A DNA stretch of 64,000 nt from Fomitopsis serialis (Eukaryota; Basidiomycota; Agaricomycetes; Polyporales; Fomitopsidaceae). The position numbers were made by a program, and so were the translations under genes. Numbering within the stretch: position 1 is the stretch's first letter; every line of letters begins with the position of its first letter. Below, piece after piece: positions 9,730 to 21,200 of this stretch. Under the pieces are notes generated by a model. The model was not told the origin of the DNA. It was given only the letters and a program-made list of their open reading frames with translations, and searched no databases. The stretch lies in contig NW_025955113.1 in NCBI RefSeq assembly GCF_022376445.1, positions 34,393 to 98,392 on the forward strand, read 5' to 3'.

Positions 9730-11988
9730 TTACACTAGCATTGAGCAGCAAGAGATATCTTCAGCGGGAGCTGAACACCCTTCTCTGGTTCTCCTTCTAG
9801 GGTGGGTACCATGACGAGGGCATTCTCTCTTCGTAGGCGCTTCAGCTCTTCTGTCAGACCGAACTCGAAGTTCGATACCAATTGAACCAGGAAACTCTGC
9901 AGTTCGAGTATCCTGTTCAGTGTTCCAGCAAATTGTCAGATGCGAAACGGTGACACTGGCTTGATTGAACATACGCAAGACGCCAGCCAATGCAGGCATG
10001 AATACCACCCGAGAAGGTCAGGCTAACATGGGATTCGCTCAGAATGGCGGCGACGAGCACGCGTCGAATAAGACTCACATATTGGCGAATACACCTACGG
10101 TCGGGCCACGCTTGCCAGAAAAGTTCAGGAAGCGTTCCGGGTTGAATACATGCGCGTCTTCGCCCCAGATGTCTTTCTCCCTGCAGCAGTAATGGTGAAT
10201 CGGAGTGCCCGCCACATTAGAGGAAGTACGAAGACGGACCTGTTATATGCGGCCAAAGACAGGGTTACTCGGGTACCCTTGGGAATAGGTATTTCATCGA
10301 CAATCTTGCCAGACAAGGTCCTGATGGGCTTCGACAGAGGGATGACATCGTCTTTTGCGGCTTGCCTATAGTTGTGCGGCACCGCAGGATGATAGCGCAA
10401 AACCTCGCGCACAAATGCTTGCAGGAACGGCATACCATCGAAGTCAGATGCCGTGAACGTGATACCGTTTCGCTCGCGAATGGCTTGTTCCATAGTACGG
10501 ATCTCCACTCTCAGGCGTTCTTGGTAATGCGGATTCCTGGCAAGCTCGTAGAGCGCGAAGCTGAGCGTGTTTGAGCCTGTCTCTTGTCCAGCAAGCATGA
10601 TCGTCCTGCGCATGTCATGCGTCAGCGCTATCAAAGCTCGCTCATACTAGTCCATGTTCACCTCATCTGGGCTATCATCTCATCGTCGGCCAGTTTCGTC
10701 TTCTCATTTTCGGACGTGTTCGCTCTCACTACGGGTGAAATGAGTGACCGACCGACGTTTGGAATATGGCTGATTGACAGTACCAATGATGCTCATGACG
10801 TCTCGGCTGCCCTTGCTTTGCAACAACGCCTCTGACTTCGAATCGAGTAGTTGCCGAGCCACCGTGTGTGCCGCTCGCTTGTTCTGGCGAGCCTTGTCAA
10901 GGCCCTTCCCCGGCAAGTTGGCGTATAGCCATTCAGCAACGCGCATGGGGATGTAGTGGGCGACGCTAATCCAGAACAACTTTGACTTTGACGGGCTCGA
11001 GAAAATGCCTGCTCTGTAACGTGCTGTGAGCGCTGTCCCGGTTCAAGGACGCAGATGGCGATTACTTACACGAGACTGCTGTAAGCCTGCGCGAGCTCGT
11101 TCTCGGAGTTTTCCATGCACCCGAGTTTGTAGTCAAAAGCAGCTGAAGAGATGTCGTTCAGAAAATATTGAGTTCATGGGCATGACAAGACATACCTTCG
11201 CCAATCGCGTCGAGTGTGGCGGGGGCAATCAGCTTGATGACATTCAACACTGCTGTCTGATCCGGAGAACCCTCGATGATTTCTCGCCACTTCAGCGTCA
11301 CCTGTAGTCAGATATCCCAATTGCATGAGAAAGCGTGTTGCATCCCATCCTATAGGATATGACCGACCTGTTCAGCATAGTGGTCGAAGACAGGCAACAA
11401 AGCCTTGGCTTCAGGAGAGCCGAACGCAGGTAGCATTACTTTCCGCTGCCGTTTATGCGTTTCACCTACCGAATCCTTCAGCTAGTATTATAATACAGCA
11501 CGCCTGAAAGACAAACCCTCTGCCCATGTTAGTCCATGATCGCCCATCAGTCCTGAAAGGACTCGACGTTCGGGCTGTTTGGGGAAATTATAGCCGGAAG
11601 TTTGGTAGATATACTGCAGAGCTTTGGGGTCGCAGATCCATAGCATGTCAACCTGCCGATGTACTGTAAATCTCATCCGAGTACGCCGTCGCGGTGCGTC
11701 ATACGTACTCCAAAAGGTGCTTTGATCCTCGCAACACCTCCGAATTCAGCTTGATACCTGAAGTCTGCCTTGCCCGCCTCTTCTTTGTGCAGCTCGGCGA
11801 GGTTTCCTGGGCCATGCCAATGTATAAGCGTGACTTCATTCATGTTCGGGGTTATCTGACGTACCCATTAAGAACGACTCTGGTCGTGGCCCAGGTAGAT
11901 CAGCCAAGACAGCCCTCTTCCGCGCCCTCAAGGCCGCGTACAGGAGACATAGCAGCGCGAAGGCGAGTACTGTGACGAGGTGATCCAT
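9730..11988 (-). CDS. Cytochrome P450 monooxygenase, C-terminal frameshift
   Basis: About ten short exons on the minus strand, starting with an N-terminal membrane anchor (MDHLVTVLAFALLCLLYAAL). In order: WICDPKALQYI, EGETHKRQRKVMLPAFG, the I-helix oxygen-binding motif AGQETGSNTL, the ExxR helix EVLRYHP, NPERFL, and the haem-ligand loop FSGGIHACIGWR (about 9980-10020) with the cysteine present. All key residues are in place, so a membrane-bound class II P450 using a reductase partner is expected. The clan is not assigned. After EGEPE (about 9782) the frame changes: the conserved tail GVQLPLKISLAA is in another frame, so the actual reading ends EDISCCSMLV at 9730. A 1-bp insertion or 2-bp deletion explains it. 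The change follows the haem domain and may be harmless or an assembly error. Confidence 0.88.
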
Positions 11989-13547
11989 GGTAGGGAGAGG
12001 CGATAGGCTCTGCTACGATCTCGAGGAGATCAATGAGTATATATATCCTTCAGATGACTTCCTGCAGACGCGAGGGGTCCCACGACATATCGGCTAGGTG
12101 TAGGCCAAGCCACGGATCGGGGGCATTGCTGCACAACAGATATGACACACGCCTCCAAATATCGGAAAGCTCGTAATATCGAGCTGTCTGGCGACTCATG
12201 CGTGATCCCATTTTAGAAATGACCTGGCAAACATAGGTGTCGGAATACCTCCCCCGGACACGTAGCCATGCTGTAGGGAGACATCTTGAACGGCTCCGCG
12301 GAGACAGAGAATTCCTTGCGATAGCTACATATCGATGCAGTTGAGCTAGACTGGAGCTAGATAAGGCATAGGAACATGAGAATATGGCGGAGAAGTTGAC
12401 CACGGACTCGCACCACGAGACCTTGGGTAAGTCGAAGGCTCGACGGCTCAATGAATACATCTGTGCTAGAAGTATTCGCACCACATCCTAAATTGGGAAA
12501 ACGACATCAGACCTCATTACTAACCGCGATCCAGCGGCGATTCCAGCCCTCGTCAAAGCACGTACTGTCGGAGATGACCCCACTACTGGCTCAACTTGCC
12601 CAAGTGCGACGGACCGGACGCTATGGGACGCATGTCGCGTGTTGACCTGTGTAACGATCAGCGGATGGTTATTAGAACCGATGCTAGCAGCGCGGAAGTT
12701 TGTCAGTAACTCCCTGAGATAGAGTAACATCCAAACCGGCGTCGTTTGGGGACCGACGTTTGGTGTAGGAGGTGGGTGAAAACCACCACTACTCAGGCGC
12801 CCACCAAGCGCACGCTTATCCCAAATTGAACGTTTGAACGTTGCACCTTTGAACGCCGGCTCAATGCATGCATGAGGCACGATGTGAGACTTGTCTACAA
12901 TACGTATGTATAGACCGGAGACATGCCTCATAATATTGATGTGAAAGCGCAAAAGCGCTCTTACCCGGACCACAGCCAGCAGATTTACTGAATGCACGCT
13001 AAAGACGATGGGCAATAATACAATTCGAGCCAGTGCATACGTGACAAAGCAGCGGATGTGTACATGTGTGACAAAACCTAGAGGAAACGGGCATGCAGCG
13101 ATGACGGACGTAGCTCTTACACGCGAGTAGAGGAAAGGGATATATCTAGCTATGGGATGGCACAACACCAACGGAAAGGAGATCGGTACGCGCATATAGA
13201 GGAAGGGGATGAGAAGACAGGGCCGACGGACAATCCCCAAGACATGGCAAAGCAAGGAAAGGTGCGGTATGTACGGGTTTCATGAGTATGCGCAGAGACG
13301 GAGACTGTACGTGGTGCTCGACGAGTTCAGGGACGATGGGGTGGGAGTAGCAATGGTGTGGTGTGGTGGGATGCGAGGGACACGAAAACAGTCCGAAGCG
13401 GGTGAGTAGATGGAGCGTAGGATATGAAGAACCTTGTGTACGACGGCGAGTTTGAGGAAGCAGGTGTGGCGAAGGGAAATAACGGAGGGGCACAGCCGGA
13501 GGCAGGCGACCGACGAGGAGCGAATAAGGATAGACGCGCGCGAGCGA
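11989..13547. other. Intergenic stretch between P450 and CDH1
   Basis: About 1.5 kb without a supportable gene. Apart from the TATA box near 12040, it holds short direct repeats of TTTGAACG (about 12830-12855) and a CGTTTGG dyad near 12745-12765. Open frames here show no family resemblance. Confidence 0.5.
12038..12046 (-). promoter_or_regulatory. TATA box of the P450 gene
   Basis: TATATATAT about 50 bp upstream of the ATG at 11988, a normal TATA distance for a short leader. Confidence 0.5.
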
Positions 13548-15358
13548 TCATCGGATGAGTCGACCATAGTCGAGCCGGCTTTCGCGCTTGGTCTCTTGAT
13601 TGTCGCGTTTGGGGAAGGCGTTCCAAAATCGCAGGGTCTCGTCACCAGCGCCGGTGACAATCGTCTCGCCGTCAGGACTCATCGCCAGGTACAGTACGCG
13701 ATACGTATGCCCTGTCAAAGAGGCAACCATGTCAAGTGAAGGATACTTCCAAACGCATATCTGGTGCTGAGCGGTGGTGGAGGAGAATCCATGCGTGGAC
13801 ACAAGCTCGTGGTAATTGAGCGACCAGGTGAGGTTACAAACCTTCAATGGGCCCACATGTTAGCAACAGTATCAGAAGCTCAGCGGTTGCAACGCTCACC
13901 TGGCTACCGGTGTCCAGCTCATTTAGCATGTTGCCGTTAAACACATTCCAAAACCGAATATGTTTGTCTGCGGTTCCTCCCCCTGTGGCCAAGACGCCAG
14001 ATACGTGCGGATCCCAGGCAAGGGCCTTGACCGCAGCCGTGTGTTGATGGAACTTCCATAGCGGTGACTCGCCCGCATCTTCCCCAGCACTGCTTGCACC
14101 ACCCGCACTGCTCGCCCTCGGTGCCGCGCCCGCTTGCGGTCGCTTCCCGCCACGCAAATCCCATATGCACACCTTGTTGTCATTGCCGCCACTCGCCAGG
14201 AGCGCGCTTTGCGGCCCGGCATCGCTGTTCCACCGCAGGCCACACACTTCTTGTCGGTGGCCCTGCGCGCGTTTAAACGGCTTGACGGATGGGTCACGGA
14301 CATCTCGATGGTGTATCATACGGTCGCGTGAGCCAGAACTGAGGATATGCTGATTCCAAGAGAGGGCACCGATGCGCTGCGTATGCGCTTGTTGATAGGT
14401 TCGAGTGAGTTGGAGGGTGCTTGCGTCGTAAATTCGGAGCCGACCAGATAGTGTACCGACTGCGAGGGTGGAGCCCTACGGAGATGTTAGCGACGCGCGT
14501 TCAAACTATGGTTAGAGATCAGCGCACCTTTTGTACCCATGATACCGAGCTAATAGTGTCGTTCGAATCCGATAGGTCGCAAAGCTTCGACACCTGTGCC
14601 GTGTGCGCTGTCCAAAGATACACACACGACCCTAACCCCACACCCAGGACGTTTGTGCTTGACCAATCAACCAGGTTCAGATAGAAGTCGTCCGCAAGTT
14701 CTGGCGCATCCAGAACGCGGTACGGAGTCTTGCACACGCTCCGGAGCTGTCGCCGAGGGCTTTCCAGGAGCTGCCGGCTTTCTGCGCGCACAGGGCTGAT
14801 TGAGTAAGCCTCGTCGACGGGCGTATCCAGTCGTCGCGTCGGTGTGGCCGGATTCGAACGGGAGGGTGAGTTGTAGTTGAACAGTCGCCGGCGGGTTGGC
14901 GTAGACGGCAGAGGCGCGTTTGTGGCCGGCCGTGTAGGGGACGAAGAACGCACGGGTGACGACGGAGTAACCTCCGTGTGAAGGATGGACGTGAAGATCG
15001 CGTTGGCCTGCTCTTTGAGCGCGTCGGACTCCGTCGGTATGATGCGGTTCTTTGACGGTGTCGCTGTCGGGGACTCGTCCATGAGGTGGTACGATGTGCG
15101 CATGTCCCCCGCGTCGCGCGATGGCACGAACCGGTCGCCGTAGTCGTGTCCTCTTGAAGGTCCGGGCGCGTCCGCCGGTGACTCGAACACGCCACTGTCG
15201 CTCGTCGTCGGGCGCGAATCGAGCGAGGGCGTTGACCCAGGCACCGCCGCAGATCCAAAGATTTGGTTGACACGAGGACGGTTCCGTCGGTGAGCGTCCT
15301 CGTCGTTCTGTGCGGCGCGTAGGCGTTTGCCAAAGGGTGAGTTCTGGAGACCGGACAT
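13548..15358 (-). CDS. CDH1: Cdh1/Fizzy-related WD40 activator of the anaphase-promoting complex
   Basis: Three exons (14528-15358, 13900-14475, 13548-13841), 566 residues. The disordered N-terminus has a Cdh1-type C-box (DRFVPSRD, about residue 80) and several S/TP sites that could be CDK targets. [19 protein letters not shown] leads into seven WD40 blades, including [28 protein letters not shown] and [15 protein letters not shown]. The protein ends in the Ile-Arg tail (GRLIR) that docks on the APC/C. The C-box and tail together identify an APC/C co-activator; the DRFVPSR form favours Cdh1 over Cdc20. The start chosen ([14 protein letters not shown]) fits the family; an in-frame ATG exists 72 bp upstream at 15430. 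It is divergent from SPT7, sharing a 1.1-kb upstream region. It acts in late mitosis and G1 to recruit cyclins and other substrates. Confidence 0.93.
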
Positions 15359-16479
15359 GGTTGCTGCGCGTGTCGTGTTGATCCTGTCGACTGGCAGAGT
15401 AGAAATGGGAGTGAGAGAGGGTCGATACACAACGTAGATGAGTTAGAAATCAGTCGAGACCTAGCATTTGAGTGTCGCTGAGCGGCGAGCAGATGGTGGT
15501 TGTGGGTCAAGTTATAACGACGCGTTCAAACGCGAACCCACCGCGTATACTCTCGGGGTCCCGTTCATCCGGGTTCGAACCATTGTTCGTCTCTCGAATA
15601 TGACGACGCTAACATTCCCTCCAACTGATACAGCATCAGCAAAAAAAAGCTGCAAAGGTGAGTATATTAGGTGCCAAACAAAATTACTTCTGAACACCCA
15701 GGGCCAGTGTTACGAATCAAGCACGATTTGGAGGGTGGTAAGCAAATGTTAACTGGCACGCATGGGCCACAGCGGTGGCCCATACAGGACCCCGAACACC
15801 CCATTGTGGCCGGAGCCACACGCTATAAGTTCGCCACCGTGACGTTCGTAGTTGAGAACTTGAATGGACCAAACACAAGGAACTCACCAAATCATCATGA
15901 GAAGCCAGAAGTTCCAGTGATAGCAGGATAGAATGGGCCAGTCTCGCCATAATGAAGAACATACACCGCATAAGTACGATATGTAACTTGTTCAACGTAC
16001 TCTTGGTTCGACTCGGAAGACGAAGAAACGCACGTGATGTATTTGTGGGTCGGTCAGTCGAGTACCACGGTCCTGATGTAAACACATGGTAAGTGAATGT
16101 GCAGGTAGTGACGAGATATAGGAATCTACTCGTGTAATTCTTGAGGAAAACCACTGAGAGCTAGGCGAGCAGTACCTGCTCGAGGCAGTGGCCGAATAGC
16201 TAGGGTGGCTGAGATCCCGGCCCGATACTGCTTGACAATTGAAAGCGTTAGCGATATGTATGCTGCCTCAGCACAAAACATCGCATAGCAGAAGGTGCCC
16301 GCAGGCGTAGGGTTGATAGCCACCTTGGTAGTTTAGTTTGGAGGGCCACAGTACACATCTTTACCATAGTTCAACTTACCAACCAGACAACGTTCGGCAT
16401 TTTGCGATAAATATCGGCGGAGTTTGATTTGCCACCTTGTTCTGCGACCGTCATCGTGCGCACGGCCCATGGACCGAGG
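15359..16479. other. Divergent upstream region of CDH1 and SPT7, possible membrane-protein remnant
   Basis: No intact gene is supported. On the minus strand, about 15880-16440, short hydrophobic blocks (TFCYAMFCAEAAYISLTLSI and LHIVLMRCMFFIMARLAHS) resemble transmembrane helices of the multi-pass DUF6533-type proteins common in these fungi. They are in different frames and lack a start and a conserved core. This is best read as a decayed fragment, at low confidence. Confidence 0.3.
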
Positions 16480-19400
16480 ATGAACGTACGTACATCGCGC
16501 TTCGTTAGCCATCCATCCAGTATTATCGCGTCTGACCACTTCTTACCTCAGAACCTTCTCAGAACTCTGACGGAAAGTCAGGTCAAGACAGCGCAACAGC
16601 ACACAGATCTCAAGTTACTATTAAGCGCCGTTAAGGAGACTCGCGTGAGTGCGCTTCTTGGATGTGGCTGAAATGTCTAACTTCGTTGCAGAGGCAGTCT
16701 AATGATGCTGCGAAATACGCTGATGCATTCTATGACTCGCTGGAGGGCCTCTTACATGACCTCCGCACGGTAACAATGGTGAGTGCGTAACACTGTGATC
16801 AGGATATGTTTGTACCGCGTCTTTGTGGTGGCCACACCGGCCCGAGCGCCCTGGTGGACGATCGCATCCTGGAGCCCCGCCATTAGACAGGAATGTCTGG
16901 ACCTCAGAATTCTGCCTGGTTCGGACATGGCCCGTTTCACCACGCGAGGACAGCCTGGATATCCGTGTCCTCAGTCGTCTTACAGGCATCAGCATTGGCC
17001 GTGCCCGTTCCCTCAGCTGAGTGTGGGCGGACGGGCACCAAAGCCTTGCTCATACATTCACAGCCATCAGCATGGTTCAATACCCAAATGAGGTTTTTGT
17101 TAGGATGACTAGGTCTGCTTCATCTCACTCCTACTGCGAGTGCTATCGCTATGCTGGGGCCAGTGAAGTCCAACTTCTACTGCTTAGCTGTGACCGTGCA
17201 GACAAGGCAGAGTCACTGTAGCCCAGCAGGATGATTAGCGAAGATGGACACCGTCTCCCGCTGTACGTAAAGTACAAGCAACCCTACATATAGGGCGAGT
17301 GCCGTTGGCGCATTCGCAGAGAAGGCCTGGGCTGGTGTCCTCTGGCCGTTGACCAAATCAACGAAACATCTGGATCACAGTCACCTGTAGTAAGTCGAAG
17401 ATCCGGAGCTGGTTGATCCAAGTGCCTTGCTGCATGACGCCAGTGTGATACCACGCACTTATGGCATATAGAATCTGTCGATGTGGCTGAGTCCGTATAT
17501 CACAGCGAGCCGATGACGGGACTCTATGAGAGGATAGACGAGCGTTCAGGCTACTCCGACACAGTGCAGCCCGTTCTTCTACTTGATTCTGCAGATCAAG
17601 TAGTCGCTCACTTCGGCTGGGTCCGACCGCTGTCCACAAGTATGTACCGCTGTGCGGTGTACACCTTGCAGGCGTTCTGACCTGTTTATGTTTTCGTCGT
17701 CTCGCCATTGGTTGCATGCACTACACACTGTACTTGGTGCTGATATGTTTGCTCTACAGGATAACAGGGATGCGGAAGCATTCCTGAAGCCGGTCTCGAA
17801 GACCGATGTTCCTGACTATTATGAGGGTTCGTTGTCCGATATGACTCCTTCGCCCCAAAGCTTACTCCAACACAGTCATCTCCAACCCTATGGACTTGCA
17901 GACCATGCTCAAGAAGGCGAAGCAGAAGCAGTACAAGTCGAAGCGGGAGTTCAAGGACGACCTTGATCTCATCTGGTCTAACTGCTTTACGTACAATGCT
18001 CAGCCGGTCCGAATATTACTCGCGGTCAAATGTCACTCTTGTGCTGACTGCTTACAGGACCACCCTCTGCGGATGTGCGTCATGCGGTTAAAGGTCAAGG
18101 CCGAGAAGCTGCTCAAGAACATCACAGACTGGAAGGAGCGCGCAGATCCCGTCATCCCGTCAGACATTGCAGCCATCCTCATTGCGCCCCGGACAAACGG
18201 CGTCACTCTCAACGGTCATGCACGCGTCCACTCCCCTGTTTTGGCGAAGTCGCCGAGTCCCGGTAAGGCCATCCCCATAGCACAGCCGAGCAGCAAGAAG
18301 ACTCGTCACGATGGCTCCTTCGCCGACTCACCCGCGATTGTTCGGAGCGCAGAAGGCATGGCGGCGTTCGTGCGGTTGGACCAAGAGCTGGAGTGGTGGA
18401 CGAACACTACGCATCCTGCCAATATCGTGAACGATGAGGCTCAGCATCTTGAGCAACGCTTGAGACGATACATACCCGTCTCGGACGACGAACTTGATAT
18501 TGATAGCTTGTCTCTGCATACCATGGACGGCGGTGTCGGAGAGAAGCGCAAATTGTAAGCTCTACCATCAATATGTGGTTCACGCGCTTATACCGGCTTT
18601 GTAGGAATGGTTTTCTTGACGATCGACCACGCAAACGTGCACGCATGTTGCCAACTGCGGACAAGGATCCGGTCGAACTCTGGTGGGACGCGATGCAGTC
18701 TGAGGAATTGCTCGCGAACGGTCTCCCAACACTTCTGTACCGTTCATCAGAGGACGTCCCTGGTGCTGGGCCGCCCAAGCAAATCAAGGACCCACCACGG
18801 CAAGGAACGCAGCGGGGCAAGAAGAAGAAAACGACGCCACGCACAGACACTTTGCTATACCACATGAACAACAACATCCGTACCCTTCGCCGGGTCCGGA
18901 CCACGCACGCAAAGTTCGCTGCTCTCAACCTCAACCAGAACACGGAAGAGGGTGGCGGGCCTGTGGTGCCACCGATCGAACCTATCTCAGAGGACGTGGA
19001 GGACGTGTTGGATGAACGGCCATGGAAACCTAATGGCTCGGGTATAGAAATAGGGGAGGAACATGCAAACGATTGTCTGCACTGGATGGGTGGCAAGGTC
19101 TTGGAACATGTAGGCTTCCAAGGTTTGTGCATGGTTCGTGGTGGTAAAACGACCCTTCTGACGGAGCAACCCTAGGAACATCCAAGGCTGCGCTTGATGT
19201 CCTGGCTGGCGTCGCTTCAGAGTATCTTCTCAACGTCGGGCGGACGATACGTTTTATGTGCGACAAGTATGCGAAGAAGATGACGCCTGAGGTGAGTGCG
19301 TGCAGACCCAGGGTAAGCAAACGACTGATTTTCCACAGGAAATCATCCTACACACCCTTTTCGAAAGCGGAACGACTCGAATCTACGAGCTCGATCGCTA

Positions 19401-20411
19401 CGTCAAGGACGACGTCGTTCGATATGGCGGACGGCTGGCTGAGCTCGAGAAAAAGCTGGCCAACGCTTATCGAGACGCGGTCAGTGGCTAAATTGATGTT
19501 GACCGGAAGCTGTATTCTGAGTGTCTATACACAGACCACCGAGGAAGCCTGGGATGACGACGCCCTATTCCAGAACACCGAAGGCGAGGAGGAAGATGGC
19601 CAATTCGTCATGTAAGTTCACCGTTCTCCAATGGTTAAGACACAGAGCCTGACTTCAGCCGTAGGGGCAACTTCGCCGATTCTTTTGGAGAAGATTTCCT
19701 TGGTCTTCGGGAGCTGGGTATCGCTGCAGAATTTGGTCTGCAGAGCCTGACAGTCCCCAAGAAGCTGCTGAAGGGCAAGAAGCAGGGACATGCGGAGGGG
19801 CCATCTGCGTATGTCGTTCATGTGTGCTCACTGAGCTGCTCTCATTATGTCTATGCAGTGCCAAACCTACAGAGCCTCCTCCCCCGTTTCCCCCGCCTCC
19901 CCCATTCATACCATTGGACTCCAGAACGGTCGAGAAACAGATCGGCCTGCTCAAGCCCTTTTACTCCGAGCGGATCTCCACCCTGTCTGCGTCTGCGGCG
20001 CAACATCCACCGCCTGGTGCGGCCTCCGTACCTCCCCAAACCTCCGGTTTCCCACCACCTATGCCACCTGGTTATGCTCAGCCTATACCCACAGAGTCTG
20101 ATACCCCATCCGTCGTACTTCCCGACGATGCACCCAGCCCATCGCATACCAAGATCGGACCACTCGGTCAGGTCATGAAGAACGCGCCTTCAGCAGCAGC
20201 CTCCAAGAAGAAGAAAGCGAAACCTCCTGTTGCCCCGACCGGGATGATGCCTGCACCATCAGAGGGAGAGCCGCAACAAGAGTTTGCCGCGGCCACCCCG
20301 GGTATGGAGTCCGCCAATAAGAGAGGCCAATCTTCTGGCGGCAGTCCTGCTAAGAAGAAGCCGGCCAATGGCTCAGGTGCATTCCCTGCAGTCATTATGG
20401 CGAACGCATGA
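16480..20411 (+). CDS. SPT7: SPT7-like bromodomain and histone-fold subunit of the SAGA complex
   Basis: Twelve exons give about 809 residues. Exon 1 is only ATGAAC (16480-16485); joined to 16552 it gives the family start MNNLLRTLTESQ. The bromodomain follows: DSLEGLLHDLRTVT, AEAFLKPVSKTDVPDYYEVI, NPMDLQTMLKK, DLDLIWSNCFTYNA (conserved Asn present) and HPLRMCVMRL. A central DELW-type region (DPVELWWDAM) precedes a histone-fold segment (about 19176-19480: TSKAALDVLAGVASEYLLNV and LFESGTTRIYELDRYV), which in yeast pairs with Ada1. NFADSFGEDFLGLRELGI and a Pro-rich, Lys-rich tail complete the protein. Spt7 is a scaffold subunit of the SAGA co-activator in the nucleus. The intron between exons 3 and 4 is 981 bp while all others are about 50 bp. 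Confidence 0.92.
16813..17741. mobile_element. Possible insertion in SPT7 intron 3, flanked by a 10-bp direct repeat
   Basis: The intron runs 16779-17759. GATATGTTTG occurs at 16803-16812 and again at 17742-17751, eight bases before the acceptor. Removing one copy and the 929 bp between would leave a 42-bp intron. A 9-11 bp duplication would suit a Mutator-like element, but the inner ends are not inverted repeats and no transposase is seen. A B-box-like word (GGTTCAATACC, about 17076) lies inside. The repeat could be chance. Confidence 0.35.
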
Positions 20412-21200
20412 GCGTCCGGGCGCTGTTGTCGCCTCGCAGTAGGGTATTTATCAATTTGTATCACTTAGGACACTTTTTCTATCTGGATATCATGTAATCT
20501 GTAACACAGCTTGCGATTGTTGCGCAGTCAGGGGAAAGCACAGCTTCGCAGCCATGACAGTACTCGAGCTACGGGATTTACTGGTACGTTCACGCTAAAG
20601 TTAATCTACTCTACAATCTACTCTACAAGAGGCGTCGATAATTTTCACACGGCAGACAATTGGACGAGACAAAGATGACATCTCATTGGCTGAGAGACGA
20701 ACACCGAGCGCTGCCCGACCTCTTGAGTCTGACGCGGCGCCCTCAGCCACTGCGCGTTCCTCCTCTGCAAGCTCGGAGGCCCTCGCTCCACACGTTCTGC
20801 ACAGCGGACACTTTTTCCATATCCATGCAGATGGCTTGAACTTACTTATGCCACTACACTGCCGTCCTTTGCCCGCCTTCGCCACAATAACTCGGCACAA
20901 ATGGCAGCTATACCACCGCCTGTCAATACTCCATGGAGTGCGCGTCGGCGTGAGGATCGTCAAGCGCAGGAGATGATGAGCCCGACTAGGGATTGAAGTA
21001 TTGAAGGCCAAGGGTATGCCAGTCATATTCTCACACTGTACTATCCTCTTAGTGAGCGCTTGAGCGACCGGATGACAGGACACACAAGCAGGCTAGGTCA
21101 TCCGAGATGCAGGCTCCCACATACAGATTAGAGGGAAGTAGGCAGAATGTACGTCTTTCTTCCCAGTGGTCTGAAGCACCGGAGTTGACCTTCCCCAGGG
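20412..21200. other. SPT7 3' flank, no gene supported
   Basis: A Cys-containing open frame on the minus strand (20601-21083, with WYSCHLC and CPLCRTC) is the only notable element. Cysteine spacing is not that of a RING or other finger I can name, and the frame lacks a convincing start. It is treated as unsupported. Confidence 0.4.

Noticed and set aside
15570..15585. GGGTTCGAACC, tRNA T-arm-like word
   Set aside because: No matching D-arm or acceptor stem upstream.
17070..17090. B-box-like GGTTCAATACC, possible tRNA or SINE
   Set aside because: No A box at the right distance and no cloverleaf can be folded.
17358..17717. Minus-strand frame inside SPT7 intron 3
   Set aside because: No family resemblance and lies in non-coding inserted or intronic DNA.
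20601..21083. Cys-containing frame with CPLCRTC, possible zinc protein
   Set aside because: Cysteine spacing fits no finger I know, no credible start or splice structure.
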